Positions 9,219 to 18,215 of a DNA stretch of 64,000 nt are shown here, one piece after another; within the stretch, counting starts at the first letter, position 1; each line of letters begins with the position of its first letter. The translations under genes were made by a program, and so were the position numbers. Source of the stretch: UBA993 sp964389365 (lineage in GTDB: Bacteria > Bacillota > Dethiobacteria > DTU022); NCBI GenBank assembly GCA_964389365.1, contig CAYMDO010000002.1:1-64000 (forward strand), read 5' to 3'. Under the pieces are notes generated by a model. That model was not told the origin of the DNA and did not search any database. It worked only from the letters and a program-made list of their open reading frames with translations.

Positions 9219-11282
9219 TTGACCAACCATAATAACGCTGAACTGGCGGCTGAAAATGTTTACCCGCCCTGCCAGTCGGCCTGTCCTCTCCACCAGGGCT
9301 GCCGTGATTACCTGCTGGCTATTGCCACCGGGGATTTCGACCGCTCTCTGGCCATTATCAAAGAGACAAACCCGCTGCCCTTTGTCTGCGGTACCATCTG
9401 TGCCCATCACTGCGAGGATGAATGCCGCCGCAACGACGTGGATAAGCCCCCTTCGATCCGCGGCCTGAAAAGGTTTGCCGTTGAACACGGAAAAGCTAAA
9501 GTTTTGCCCCCGGCCGACGGTTCCAAAATAAGAGGTAAGGTTGCCGTGATTGGAGCTGGGCCGGCAGGCCTTACCGCAGCTTATGACCTGGCCCGGCTCG
9601 GTGTTTCGGTAACCGTCTTCGATCGGGAAACACTGGCCGGCGGCGCAGTTCGCCACTATATTCCCCTCTACCGCCTGCCTGATGAGGCCGTTGACACCGA
9701 TATCGCTGAAATTGCTGAACAGGGCGTTACCTTTAAATACGGTGTTGAACTGGGCAGGGATACCACTATTGAAAAGCTTGAGCAGGAAGGCTACGATGCA
9801 ATCCTGCTGGCTATGGGCCTGCCGGTCAGCCGCGGCCTAAACATTTCCGGTGCCGAGGGCGAAGGGGTTTTAAACGCCCTGCCATTTCTCCAGGCCGTCA
9901 AGCGAGAAGGTTTCAGGTTCAGCGGCGGCCCGTCGGTGATCGTAATTGGCGGCGGCAACGTGGCGATGGATGTTGCCCGTTCGGCGCTGCGGGCCGGGGC
10001 CGGCAAAGTTAAGCTGGCATGTCTTGAATGCGACGAAGAGATGCCCGCTTTTGACTGGGAAATTGAAGAGGCAAAGGAAGAAGGCGTAGAGTTTTACCCT
10101 TCCTGGGGACCAAAAGCAATAGAAAGAAACAGCGGCAAAATTACCGGGCTTGAAATGGTCGAGTGCTCCTGTGTTTTCGACGATCAGGGCCTCTTTAACC
10201 CGGTTTATAACGATGGCAACAAGCAGGTTCTAACCGGCGATGTGGTTATCTTTGCAATCGGCCAGGGAGGCGATCCCGAACCGGTGCGCGGTGAAATAGA
10301 AATTGATGAGCGCGGCCGCGTTGTTTTTAATTCCAGGGCAATGACCACCAGCCGTAAAGGGGTATTTGGCTGCGGTGAGATGACAATGGGGCCCGGTACT
10401 GCCGTTCAGGCCATGGCCAACGGCCGTCTTGCCGCCAGGGCCATTGCCGGTTACCTGGAGGGGGCAGCTTTTGACAGCGCTGCGCTGGAAGAAGTAGCGG
10501 AACTTGTGAAGCTCGACCCGAAAGTGGCCGAAACGATTGAGCGAACCGAGCGCCATACGATACCGATTATGGATCCCGAAGAAAGAGTGCGCCATTTTAA
10601 GCAGGCAGAGTTGGGTTATAATCCGGAGACCGCTGTTTGCGAGGCAAGACGCTGCCTGACCTGCGCGGCTGGCGCACAGCGTATTGAAGAGCTCTGTGTC
10701 AACTGCCTGACCTGCGTCAGGGTATGCCCCTTTGACGTGCCGATTGTCAATGAAGACGGTACGGTAACCATCCGTAACGAACAATGCCAGGCCTGCGGCC
10801 TTTGCATCAGCATCTGCCCCTGTTATGCGATCAAGTTCCGCTCGCCCTACGTTGAAGAAGCGGCCGCCGCTATCGAGCCGGCAGTTAAGGCAGCAGTAGC
10901 CAAGCGCAATGGCGAGCCGGTAATGCTGGCTATTACCTGTGCTTACGGAGCCTACGCCCTTCCCGAATTTACGGCTGTGGAGCATAAAAATACAGCCCTT
11001 GTCCGTTACCCCTGCGTCGGCAAACTGGACTCCACCGACCTGCTCAGAGCCTTTGAGTACGGTGCAGACGGTGTAATGGTAGTCGGCTGCGGCGAAAGCG
11101 ATAAGTCTAAATGTCAGTATAAAGATATCAGTTACTGGAGCGAAAAAAGAGCAAAGCATGCCGCTGATTTACTTGAAGCGATCGGTTTCAGGCGGGAAGC
11201 GGTAAGCTATACAGAACTTGCCGGCGAAGATTTGGGCAGGTTCGGCCAGGTTGTCGCTGAGGCAGCCGGAAAGCTAAAATAA
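9219..11282 (+). CDS. GltD-like FAD/NAD(P) oxidoreductase with ferredoxin and FlpD/MvhD-like C-terminal domain
   Basis: 687-residue cytoplasmic flavo-iron-sulfur protein. Order of parts: an N-terminal cysteine-rich domain like that of GltD and dihydropyrimidine dehydrogenase (CPPCQSACPLHQGC, then CGTICAHHCEDEC); an FAD-binding GxGxxG (VIGAGPAGLTAAYDLA); a pyridine-nucleotide GxGxxA (VIVIGGGNVAMDVA); two 4Fe-4S motifs (CVNCLTCVRVCP and CQACGLCISICP); and a C-terminal segment with RYPCVGKLDSTDLLRAFEYG and MVVGCGESDKSKC, resembling the FlpD/MvhD delta subunit. Start TTG at 9219 behind AAGGAG. The family logic suggests electron transfer between NAD(P)H and ferredoxin or a heterodisulfide-reductase-like partner, but no such partner lies nearby. 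Confidence 0.85.
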   Translation: MTNHNNAELAAENVYPPCQSACPLHQGCRDYLLAIATGDFDRSLAIIKETNPLPFVCGTICAHHCEDECRRNDVDKPPSIRGLKRFAVEHGKAKVLPPADGSKIRGKVAVIGAGPAGLTAAYDLARLGVSVTVFDRETLAGGAVRHYIPLYRLPDEAVDTDIAEIAEQGVTFKYGVELGRDTTIEKLEQEGYDAILLAMGLPVSRGLNISGAEGEGVLNALPFLQAVKREGFRFSGGPSVIVIGGGNVAMDVARSALRAGAGKVKLACLECDEEMPAFDWEIEEAKEEGVEFYPSWGPKAIERNSGKITGLEMVECSCVFDDQGLFNPVYNDGNKQVLTGDVVIFAIGQGGDPEPVRGEIEIDERGRVVFNSRAMTTSRKGVFGCGEMTMGPGTAVQAMANGRLAARAIAGYLEGAAFDSAALEEVAELVKLDPKVAETIERTERHTIPIMDPEERVRHFKQAELGYNPETAVCEARRCLTCAAGAQRIEELCVNCLTCVRVCPFDVPIVNEDGTVTIRNEQCQACGLCISICPCYAIKFRSPYVEEAAAAIEPAVKAAVAKRNGEPVMLAITCAYGAYALPEFTAVEHKNTALVRYPCVGKLDSTDLLRAFEYGADGVMVVGCGESDKSKCQYKDISYWSEKRAKHAADLLEAIGFRREAVSYTELAGEDLGRFGQVVAEAAGKLK

Positions 11283-11320
11283 AAGGCGCGTCAAAACTGC
11301 CGATTCGAAAGTAGCATCCT

Positions 11321-11350
11321 AGCCCCGGCAACTGAAAAGCTGCCGGGGCT
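11321..11350 (+). terminator. Hairpin after the FAD oxidoreductase gene
   Basis: A perfect 10-base stem AGCCCCGGCA / TGCCGGGGCT with a 10-base loop stands between the oxidoreductase stop and dnaG. The tail (TCTGTTACAG) is only weakly T-rich, so termination may be partial. Confidence 0.55.
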
Positions 11351-11392
11351 TCTGTTACAGTCAATTTTAACTGAAAGGGAAAGGTGCTATTT

Positions 11393-13225
11393 GTGCTGCA
11401 GGGTATCGCGGAAGAGCTAATTAATGAAATCAGGCAGCGGACCGATCTGGTTACGCTGGTTGGCGAATACCTCAAGCTGGAGAGGCGGGGGAAAAATATG
11501 GTCGGCCTCTGTCCTTTTCACAGTGAAAAAACACCTTCTTTTTCCGTGTCGCCCGATAAACAGCTCTATCACTGTTTTGGCTGCGGCGCATCAGGCAACG
11601 CTTTTACTTTGATTATGGAGCTGGAAAAAATGACATTTCCCGAAGCTGCCCGGTTTTTAGCGGAGCGGGCCCAGATAAAAATACCTGATCGCAGGGAAGA
11701 GCCGACGGTAAAAGAAAGGCTGCAGGAAAAAATATACAATATTAACCTGGCAGCAGCCCGCTATTACGCGTACTGCCTGAAAAATACCACAGCGGGCAGA
11801 CAAGCATATACCTATTTGCGAAACAGGGGTATCAGCGACGACGCTATCGGCTGCTTTATGCTTGGCTATGCCCCGGCAGGGTGGACCGGGTTTTACGATT
11901 TTGCACGCAAAAAAGGGGCATCACCCGATTTAATGCTCAGGGCCGGCTTGATCAACCCGGGCCGCAATCGCGGCTACTATGATCGTTTTCGTGATCGGAT
12001 TATCTTCCCGATCTTCAACACCGGCGGCAAGGTGGCCGGGTTCGGCGGCCGCACCATGGCAACAGGCAAAAAAGAGGGGCCTAAATACTTAAACTCACCG
12101 CAAAGCCCGGTGTTTGATAAAAGCGCGATCCTGTACGGCCTCAATTTTGCCCGGGACGAAATCAGGCGCCGGAAAAAAGCAATAGTGATGGAAGGTTACA
12201 TCGACGTTATCGCTGCCCATCAATCCGGTCTAAAAAATTCAGTTGCCTCGCTCGGGACAGCATTGACCGGGGAGCAATGCCGGCTGCTGCGTTATCAGAC
12301 CGATACGGTGGTAACAGCGTATGACTCAGACAGTGCCGGTGAAGCAGCTACATGGAGAAGCCTGACAATCCTTCAGGCTGCCGGCTGCCTGGTACAGATC
12401 GCCGAGATGCCTGAAGGCAGCGACCCGGATAGTTTTATTCAAAAATTCGGGGCGGAGGCTTTCAATAAACTGGTTGAAGAAGCCTGCCCTATTATTGAAT
12501 ACCGTCTCGGGCAGCTGAAAAAAAAATATAATTTGCAAACAGATCAGGGCCGGGTAGGCTATATAAAAGATATTATGCCCCTGATTCACACAGCGGTAAA
12601 CCGGGTAGAGCAGGATTATTATTTGAAGAGGGCGGCCGAAGAGATCGGGGTTGATGAAAACGCCCTGCGCAGCGAACTTAAAAGGCAAAGTAAAGATAAA
12701 AACCGTTTGCCGGAAGGGCGAAAGGAAGAAGATTCCGGGGTGGGCCTGGTTGCAATTAGCCCGGCAGAAAAAATATTATTATCTTTGATGCTGCAGAGCA
12801 AGGAAATAGCTGATAGAGGTCGAAAACTAATTAAATCGGATTATTACAGCGATTCGCGGGTAGAAAATATTTTCAGGGAAACCTGGAACCTCTACGCGGC
12901 TGAAGAAGTCTTCACAGCTGAAAAGCTTATTAACCGCTTCAGCGACCCGCAGGTGGTCAGAATTATAACAGCTGCGGCAACGGATCCGGCCTTGCAGGAT
13001 TTGGACCCCGGGACGGCGAAGCGTATGGCTGAGGATTCATGTAACAACCTGAAGCGCGCATGGATTGCAAGAAGGCAGCTGGAGTTACAGAGAAGAATCA
13101 GGGAGTTGGCCGCTGCCGGCCAGTCCGAGCAGATAGATGCTTTATTGAGGGAAAGCCAGGAACTTATTTCCGGCAACGAAAACAGCCCCGGCCGTTCAGG
13201 AGAAGGAGGGGATTTAAGTGGCTAA
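11393..13225 (+). CDS. dnaG: DNA primase
   Basis: Synthesises RNA primers at the replication fork. GTG at 11393 is chosen over the in-frame GTG at 11384 because AAAGG at 11380-11384 is then correctly spaced and the zinc ligands fall at Cys40, His43, Cys61 and Cys64, the canonical numbering. After the CHC2 zinc finger comes the TOPRIM catalytic core (AIVMEGYIDVIAAHQSG, with the DSD of TAYDSDSAGEAA), then a C-terminal helicase-binding region. Total 610 residues, intact. It overlaps the sigA start by eight bases, the classical dnaG-rpoD macromolecular synthesis pairing. Confidence 0.96.
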   Translation: MLQGIAEELINEIRQRTDLVTLVGEYLKLERRGKNMVGLCPFHSEKTPSFSVSPDKQLYHCFGCGASGNAFTLIMELEKMTFPEAARFLAERAQIKIPDRREEPTVKERLQEKIYNINLAAARYYAYCLKNTTAGRQAYTYLRNRGISDDAIGCFMLGYAPAGWTGFYDFARKKGASPDLMLRAGLINPGRNRGYYDRFRDRIIFPIFNTGGKVAGFGGRTMATGKKEGPKYLNSPQSPVFDKSAILYGLNFARDEIRRRKKAIVMEGYIDVIAAHQSGLKNSVASLGTALTGEQCRLLRYQTDTVVTAYDSDSAGEAATWRSLTILQAAGCLVQIAEMPEGSDPDSFIQKFGAEAFNKLVEEACPIIEYRLGQLKKKYNLQTDQGRVGYIKDIMPLIHTAVNRVEQDYYLKRAAEEIGVDENALRSELKRQSKDKNRLPEGRKEEDSGVGLVAISPAEKILLSLMLQSKEIADRGRKLIKSDYYSDSRVENIFRETWNLYAAEEVFTAEKLINRFSDPQVVRIITAAATDPALQDLDPGTAKRMAEDSCNNLKRAWIARRQLELQRRIRELAAAGQSEQIDALLRESQELISGNENSPGRSGEGGDLSG

Positions 13226-14387
13226 AGATGTTGAAAAAGAGATCACACTGGAAGAAGCTCAGCAAACCCTATTTGATAAAGCAAAAGCCAGGGGATCGAT
13301 AAATTACAAGGAGATCAGCGATATATTGCAGCCTTTTGAACTTACCGTAGATGCTCTTGAAAACTTTTATGATCTACTAGCCCAGCATAATATTGACATG
13401 ATTGATGATTTACCGGTTGAAGATGATGATTCTGATGATTCTGATGATATTGCTGATGACGGCCCTGATCATGCCGACGATGACAGCGGCAGCGATGACG
13501 GGGCCCGCAAAAAGGCGGGAGCCGCCGATGCTGCGGCGCTTGCCGCAGCTGAAGGTGTAACCGTCAACGACCCGGTCCGCATGTACTTAAAGGAAATCGG
13601 CAAAATTCCTTTGTTAACCTCGGAAGAGGAAGTTGAACTGGCAAAAATGATCGAAGAAAACAGCGAGGAAGCCCGTCGTCGCCTGGCAGAAGCTAATTTA
13701 CGTTTAGTTGTCAGTATCGCTAAAAAGTATGTGGGCCGGGGGATGCTTTTTTTGGACCTGATCCAGGAGGGGAACCTCGGCTTAATCAAAGCTGTTGAAA
13801 AATTTGACTACCGAAAGGGTTATAAGTTCAGCACTTATGCAACATGGTGGATCAGGCAGGCGATTACCAGGGCCATAGCCGACCAGGCGCGGACAATCAG
13901 GATTCCGGTGCACATGGTCGAAACAATTAACAAGCTGATCCGTATTTCACGCCAGCTGGTGCAGGAACTGGGACGTGAGCCGCTGCCCGAAGAAATTGCC
14001 CAGGAAATGAATATCAGCGAAGACAGGGTGAGGGAAATTTTAAAAATTGCCCAGGAACCTGTTTCGCTGGAAACCCCGATCGGGGAAGAGGACGACAGCC
14101 ACCTGGGCGACTTCATCGAAGACCAGGAGGCCCAGGCCCCGGCTGATGCCGCCGCGTTTGAGCTGCTTAAGGAACAGCTTGAGGATGTCCTTGATACCCT
14201 GTCGGCCCGCGAGGAAAAAGTGCTGCGCCTCCGTTTCGGCCTGGATGACGGACGCTCAAGAACGCTGGAAGAAGTGGGGCAGTACTTCGGCGTAACCCGT
14301 GAACGGATCCGCCAGATCGAAGCGAAAGCGCTGCGTAAGCTGAGACACCCCATGCGCAGCAAGCGGCTGCGTGATTACCTCGAGTAA
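13218..14387 (+). CDS. rpoD: RNA polymerase primary sigma factor SigA/RpoD
   Basis: Housekeeping sigma-70 factor, 389 residues. Region 1.1 is followed by a highly acidic low-complexity linker rich in Asp (about residues 63-96). Region 1.2 begins at DPVRMYLKEIGKIPLL, regions 2.3-2.4 carry GYKFSTYATWWIRQAITRAI, and the region 4.2 helix-turn-helix is TRERIRQIEAKALRKLRHP. Start GTG at 13218 after GGAGGGG, inside the dnaG coding end. The -35/-10 promoters listed in this annotation match the consensus this factor would read. Confidence 0.97.
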   Translation: MAKDVEKEITLEEAQQTLFDKAKARGSINYKEISDILQPFELTVDALENFYDLLAQHNIDMIDDLPVEDDDSDDSDDIADDGPDHADDDSGSDDGARKKAGAADAAALAAAEGVTVNDPVRMYLKEIGKIPLLTSEEEVELAKMIEENSEEARRRLAEANLRLVVSIAKKYVGRGMLFLDLIQEGNLGLIKAVEKFDYRKGYKFSTYATWWIRQAITRAIADQARTIRIPVHMVETINKLIRISRQLVQELGREPLPEEIAQEMNISEDRVREILKIAQEPVSLETPIGEEDDSHLGDFIEDQEAQAPADAAAFELLKEQLEDVLDTLSAREEKVLRLRFGLDDGRSRTLEEVGQYFGVTRERIRQIEAKALRKLRHPMRSKRLRDYLE

Positions 14388-14408
14388 ATATCGAAAGCTG
14401 GTGTTCAC

Positions 14409-15776
14409 TTGGCATTAAACAGTAAACCCGTTGTGCTGCACAGCGGCAAGCTCAGCCTCGGCACTAAACTCGGTTTTGGGATTTGCGATTTGGGCGGCAA
14501 CCTTTTTTTTACAATGATGGGTTTTTACCTGCTTTATTTTATGACTGATGTGGTCGGGCTGGCTGCCGGGCTGGCCGGGACCGCCCTGATGATTGGTAAA
14601 ATATGGGATGCGATAACCGACCCAGCTGTTGGCTATCTTTCCGACCGGACCAGGACCCGCTGGGGCCGGCGCCGGCCGTATATGTTTGTCGGTTCATTTT
14701 TACTCTTTGTAATGATGATTTTGATGTTTACAGCCCCTGATTTCACAGCGCAGGGCCGGCTCTTTGCCTGGGGGGCAGTGATGTACTGCCTGCTCTGCAC
14801 CGCTTACACCCTGGTCAATATCCCTTACGGAGCCCTGACGCCAGAACTGACAACCGACTATAATGAGCGGACAGTCCTTAATGCCTTCCGGATGAGCAGC
14901 GCCGTGGTCGGCACCCTGGTCGGCGCCGGGCTGGTTTTGCCGATAGTCGGCATGGCTGCCGGAGCAAAAGCAGGTTGGACTTTAACCGGGACCGTAATGG
15001 GCGCGATCATGATGATTACCGGGCTGATAACTGTATTTTCGGTTAGGGAACCGCAGCATCGCGAAACGCAGCCGCCGCAGAATATTTTCAAATCATACGC
15101 CCAGGTGCTTGGTATGAAACCATTCCTGACCTGCCTTATCCCCTGGACCATGCATATCACCGGTATCACTATTATCCAGGGCGCCCTGCTCTATTACTAC
15201 ATTTACCTTTACGGCAACGAAACCGGCTTCCAGGTAGCCCTGGTAGCGCTGCTGCTCAGCTCGATGGCCTTTATTCCGGTCTGGACGGTTATTTCGAAGC
15301 GGATCGGCAAGAAGTACAGTTATAATGGCGGGATGCTGATCGTCGCCGCATCAGTGCTGCTGCTCTTTTTAGCCGGACACCGCATGCCGATGGAGATGTC
15401 ATATCTGATCATGGCGGTTGCCGGCATCGGTTTTGCCACCCAGTATGTGATGCCTTACGCGATCGTGCCCGATGTGGTCGAATACGACTACGCTGAAAAC
15501 GGCATCCGTCGTGAAGGGGTTTTTTACGGGCTGTGGACCCTCACCAGCAAGGTAGGCCAGGCGTTTGCCATCGCCCTGACCGGCTGGACCCTGAGCTCAT
15601 TCGGCTACGTTCCCGATGTGCCCCAGACCGGGCTCTCCCTGTTCGGCATCAGGCTGCTCTGCGGCCCGATCCCGATCGTCTTTTTTATTGCCGGCATTAT
15701 TGTCCTCTCGTTTTACCCGATAACCCGCGAGCGGTATGAGGAGATCCTGCGGAAAATCATGCAGCGCGAAGGATAA
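14409..15776 (+). CDS. GPH-family (MelB-like) sugar:cation symporter
   Basis: Major-facilitator membrane transporter of the glycoside-pentoside-hexuronide family, 455 residues and about 12 hydrophobic helices. Family markers include DAITDPAVGYLSDRTRTRWGRRRPY (about residues 60-85) and YGALTPELTTDYNERT. The start is TTG at 14409 with a weak ribosome binding site, 21 bases after sigA, so it may be read through from the dnaG-sigA transcript. The substrate is unknown; no sugar-degradation genes flank it. Confidence 0.85.
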   Translation: MALNSKPVVLHSGKLSLGTKLGFGICDLGGNLFFTMMGFYLLYFMTDVVGLAAGLAGTALMIGKIWDAITDPAVGYLSDRTRTRWGRRRPYMFVGSFLLFVMMILMFTAPDFTAQGRLFAWGAVMYCLLCTAYTLVNIPYGALTPELTTDYNERTVLNAFRMSSAVVGTLVGAGLVLPIVGMAAGAKAGWTLTGTVMGAIMMITGLITVFSVREPQHRETQPPQNIFKSYAQVLGMKPFLTCLIPWTMHITGITIIQGALLYYYIYLYGNETGFQVALVALLLSSMAFIPVWTVISKRIGKKYSYNGGMLIVAASVLLLFLAGHRMPMEMSYLIMAVAGIGFATQYVMPYAIVPDVVEYDYAENGIRREGVFYGLWTLTSKVGQAFAIALTGWTLSSFGYVPDVPQTGLSLFGIRLLCGPIPIVFFIAGIIVLSFYPITRERYEEILRKIMQREG

Positions 15777-15793
15777 TAAATTCTTTTTATGCC

Positions 15794-15822
15794 TTGACGT
15801 AACCGGGCGCTTTAAGTATAAT
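15794..15822 (+). promoter_or_regulatory. Promoter of tRNA-Asn
   Basis: TTGACG at 15794-15799, 17-base spacer, TATAAT at 15817-15822, seventeen bases before the tRNA. Near-consensus sigma-A promoter. Confidence 0.8.
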
Positions 15823-15838
15823 ACTTTTGCGCATACGC

Positions 15839-15913
15839 TCCTCAGTAGCTCAATGGCAGAGCGGCCGGCTGTTAACCGGTAGGTTGCAGGTTCGAGTCCT
15901 GCCTGGGGAGCCA
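15839..15913 (+). tRNA. tRNA-Asn (GTT)
   Basis: Cloverleaf with acceptor TCCTCAG pairing with CTGGGGA (one wobble), D-loop AGCTCAATGGCAGAGC, anticodon loop CTGTTAA giving GTT at 15871-15873, T-arm GCAGGTTCGAGTCCTGC and encoded CCA at 15911-15913. Confidence 0.97.
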
Positions 15914-15952
15914 TATATTATATGCTGTATTTCAACGGTTCTTTTCGAGTGT

Positions 15953-15983
15953 AACCCCGGTGGTATGTTACCCCGGGGTTTTG
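15953..15983 (+). terminator. Intrinsic terminator after tRNA-Asn
   Basis: AACCCCGG (15953-15960) pairs with CCGGGGTT (15973-15980) and is followed by TTT. Confidence 0.75.
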
Positions 15984-16351
15984 CTGTTTCAGATGATTTA
16001 AGCCGCTTATTATCTGCCCGGCAAAGCGGGCCTGCAAACGCACAGCCGTTGCAGCCTGACGGCTTAGCTTTCCTGCAGGCGGCTTTCGCGCCGTTCCCAG
16101 AGCTTAAAAAGGTATTGATAGCAGCTTTAAATAGTTGTAAGATAAAATATATTGTTTAAATTATCATCGGGAGAACGTTGCGCGTCGCGGACGGGAAGTT
16201 ATAAGAGCAGGATGGGGCCCGGGCGGCGTTCTGGCCGTTGAAGGTCCGGCAACCTGCCCGCCGGCAACGTACCCGGCAACCCTTAGGTAATGCTGCAAAA
16301 GTTGCCTGAAAGAAGCAATCGGAGCTATATTCAACATACAGCTGTTAATGC
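15984..16351. other. Intergenic region, no gene seen
   Basis: About 370 bases between the tRNA terminator and the rsbS remnant. GC-rich with short inverted repeats near 16240-16290; no ribosome binding site or conserved frame was found. It occupies the place where the missing 5' part of rsbS and an rsbR-like gene would be expected, so it may be deletion scar. Confidence 0.35.
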
Positions 16352-16597
16352 ATGAAGGGGAAAAATAACGATACAAAAGGGGCCGCCTGGGACCCGGCAC
16401 GCAAGATGCTCGGCAATATCGCTTCCGTATCCCGGATACTTGATGCCGGGACGGTCATTACCGGAATGAGGCCCTCAGTGGCCATCACCATCATCGAACT
16501 CGGTCTTTCCCTCGAAGGGGTCATGACCGCGCTCAATGTCGAACGGGGCATCGTATTATTGCGCAAGAGGGTGTCTGCCAGCAGTGCGGGAGCATGA
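16352..16597 (+). pseudogene. rsbS: RsbS-like STAS protein, 5'-truncated
   Basis: Residues from about 17 on (RKMLGNIASVSRILDAGTV, GMRPSVAITIIELGLSLEG, TALNVERG) match the C-terminal half of RsbS, the STAS scaffold of the stressosome that holds RsbT until phosphorylated. The N-terminal half is absent, including the segment with the phosphorylated Ser, and is replaced by about 16 unrelated residues. The ATG at 16352 has no convincing ribosome binding site. The stop overlaps the rsbT start (ATGA), preserving the ancestral coupling. Probably non-functional. Confidence 0.75.
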
Positions 16598-17127
16598 ATA
16601 TAAGCGGAAACGAAAAACTTGAGCTTGCGGTAAGCGATGATGTGGTCAGGGTCCGGCTGGCAGTGCGGCATAAGATGGCCGGCCTGCAGTTCAGCCTGGT
16701 AGACTAGACCAAGATGGTTACCGCCGCGAGTGAGATTGCACGGAACACCGTTGAATACGGCGGCGGCGGAACCCTGACCCTGGAGGAGCTGTCGGATGGC
16801 GGCAAAAAAGGGCTCAGGTTGGTTTTTGCTGATCACGGGCCCGGCATCGCCGATCTGGACCTGGCCATGAAAGATGGCTACACGTTCGGCAGCGGGCTGG
16901 GGCTTGGTTTGGGGGGCGCCAGGCGGCTCGCCAGTGAATTTACCATTAACTCTGTGCCGGGAGAGGGCACAACAGTTACTCTGACCAAAAGAATTCCGGC
17001 AGCACTCCTTACCCTCACCGGTGCGAGCATTGCCAGCATTGCTGAAAAACTGATAGAGATGACGCTCGAGAACCCCTTTTCTGAGATTCAGCAGCAGAAC
17101 CAGGAGCTTATTCAAACCCTCCACTAG
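16594..17127 (+). pseudogene. rsbT: RsbT-like serine kinase with in-frame amber codon
   Basis: A GHKL-type ATPase domain like RsbT, the anti-sigma-type kinase that phosphorylates RsbS. Conserved segments: TKMVTAASEIARNTVEYGGGG, LVFADHGPGIADLDLAM and SGLGLGLGGARRL. Codon 38 (16705-16707) is TAG, where relatives have Gln just before TK; CAG to TAG would explain it. After the normal RsbT end the frame does not stop but runs into a coiled-coil leader (about codons 135-177) up to a second TAG at 17125, and then into the kinase remnant. Thus 16594-17720 is one ancestral-looking frame broken by two ambers. Confidence 0.75.
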
Positions 17128-17133
17128 CTTCAA

Positions 17134-18215
17134 TTGAAGCAGGAAGAACTGGAACAAGCGAACCAGGAACTCGAGGATACCAACCGGGGGGTGCTCGCCC
17201 TTTACGCGGAGATCAACGAAAAGAGCAGCAATGTCCGCGCTGAAAGCGAGGCGCGATCCCAGTTCTTCTCCGGCGTGAGCCATGAACTGCGTACGCCGAT
17301 TAACTCCGTCCTGGCACTTACGCGGCTGCTGCTTGGCCGTGCGGACGGCGACCTTACCGCCGAGCAGGAACGGCAGGTTATTTACATCAAAACTGCGTCC
17401 GAAACGCTTTCCAACCTGATCAACGATCTGCTCGACCTTTCCAAAGTACAGGCGGGCAAGCTGACGCCAAACATTACCGAATTCACGGTTGAAGAGGTTT
17501 TCAGCGCTTTCCGGGGCACGGGCTATCAGGTGATCCAGGCTAGGACTTTAAAGCAGGCGGCTGAGCTGCTCGGGTCAATGAAGCCTCAGACGGTTATCCT
17601 TGACATCCTCCTTGAAAGGGAGATCGGCTGGGACTTTCTCCAGTGGTTGAAGAAGAACCCGGGCACTGCCGATGTGCCCGTCGTAGTTATCTCGGTGACC
17701 GATGACAGGGAGAAAGTTTTTCTATGGGCGCGGACGATTACTGCATTAAGCCGGTTGACCGTAACTGGCTGCTGAATAAGCTCACGGCGCTTTCAGCCCG
17801 GTCAGGCTGTGAAAAGGTGCTGATCATAGATGGTGATGAGATTGCTCGCTATATCCTGAAAGGCCACCTTGTTGATACAAAATACACTGTGTACGAGGCA
17901 TCCGACGGAACGGAAGGCATCTGCATGGCGCGTGAGCAGCAGCCGGACATTATTTTTCTCGACCTTGTTATGCCGGGGCTGAGCGGCTTCGAGACCCTTG
18001 AGATCCTGAAGTCCAAGCCCGAGACCATGGGTATTTCTGTTATCATCAATACATCAAAAAGCCTGACCGAAGAGGAAAGGGCGATGCTTGAGAAAAATAC
18101 CGCGGATATCCTTGCCAAAAAAACCTCAACGCGGAAGGAAGCCATGGCCCAGGTGCGGCAGGCGCTGGCCAGGATATCAAAAGGGGATAGTCAGGGGAGG
18201 GCTTATGACAGCTAG
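17134..18215 (+). pseudogene. Hybrid sensor kinase remnant: HisKA joined to receivers, ATPase domain deleted, frameshifted
   Basis: The frame opens with the coiled coil LEQANQELEDTNRGVLALYAEI, then a HisKA H-box (FFSGVSHELRTPINS) and DLLDLSKVQAGKL. At about residue 130 it jumps straight into a receiver domain (TGYQVIQARTLKQAAELLG, with VILDILLERE), so the HATPase_c domain needed for autophosphorylation is gone. At the T5 run 17717-17721 a one-base deletion shifts the frame: the continuation MGADDYCIKPVDR and a second receiver (VLIIDGDEIARYIL, FLDLVMPGLSGFE) lie in the next frame to 18215. At least two lesions; most likely inactive. Confidence 0.8.

Noticed and set aside
15827..16159. 110-codon plus frame over the tRNA-Asn region
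   Set aside because: It overlaps the tRNA and its terminator and has no recognisable similarity.
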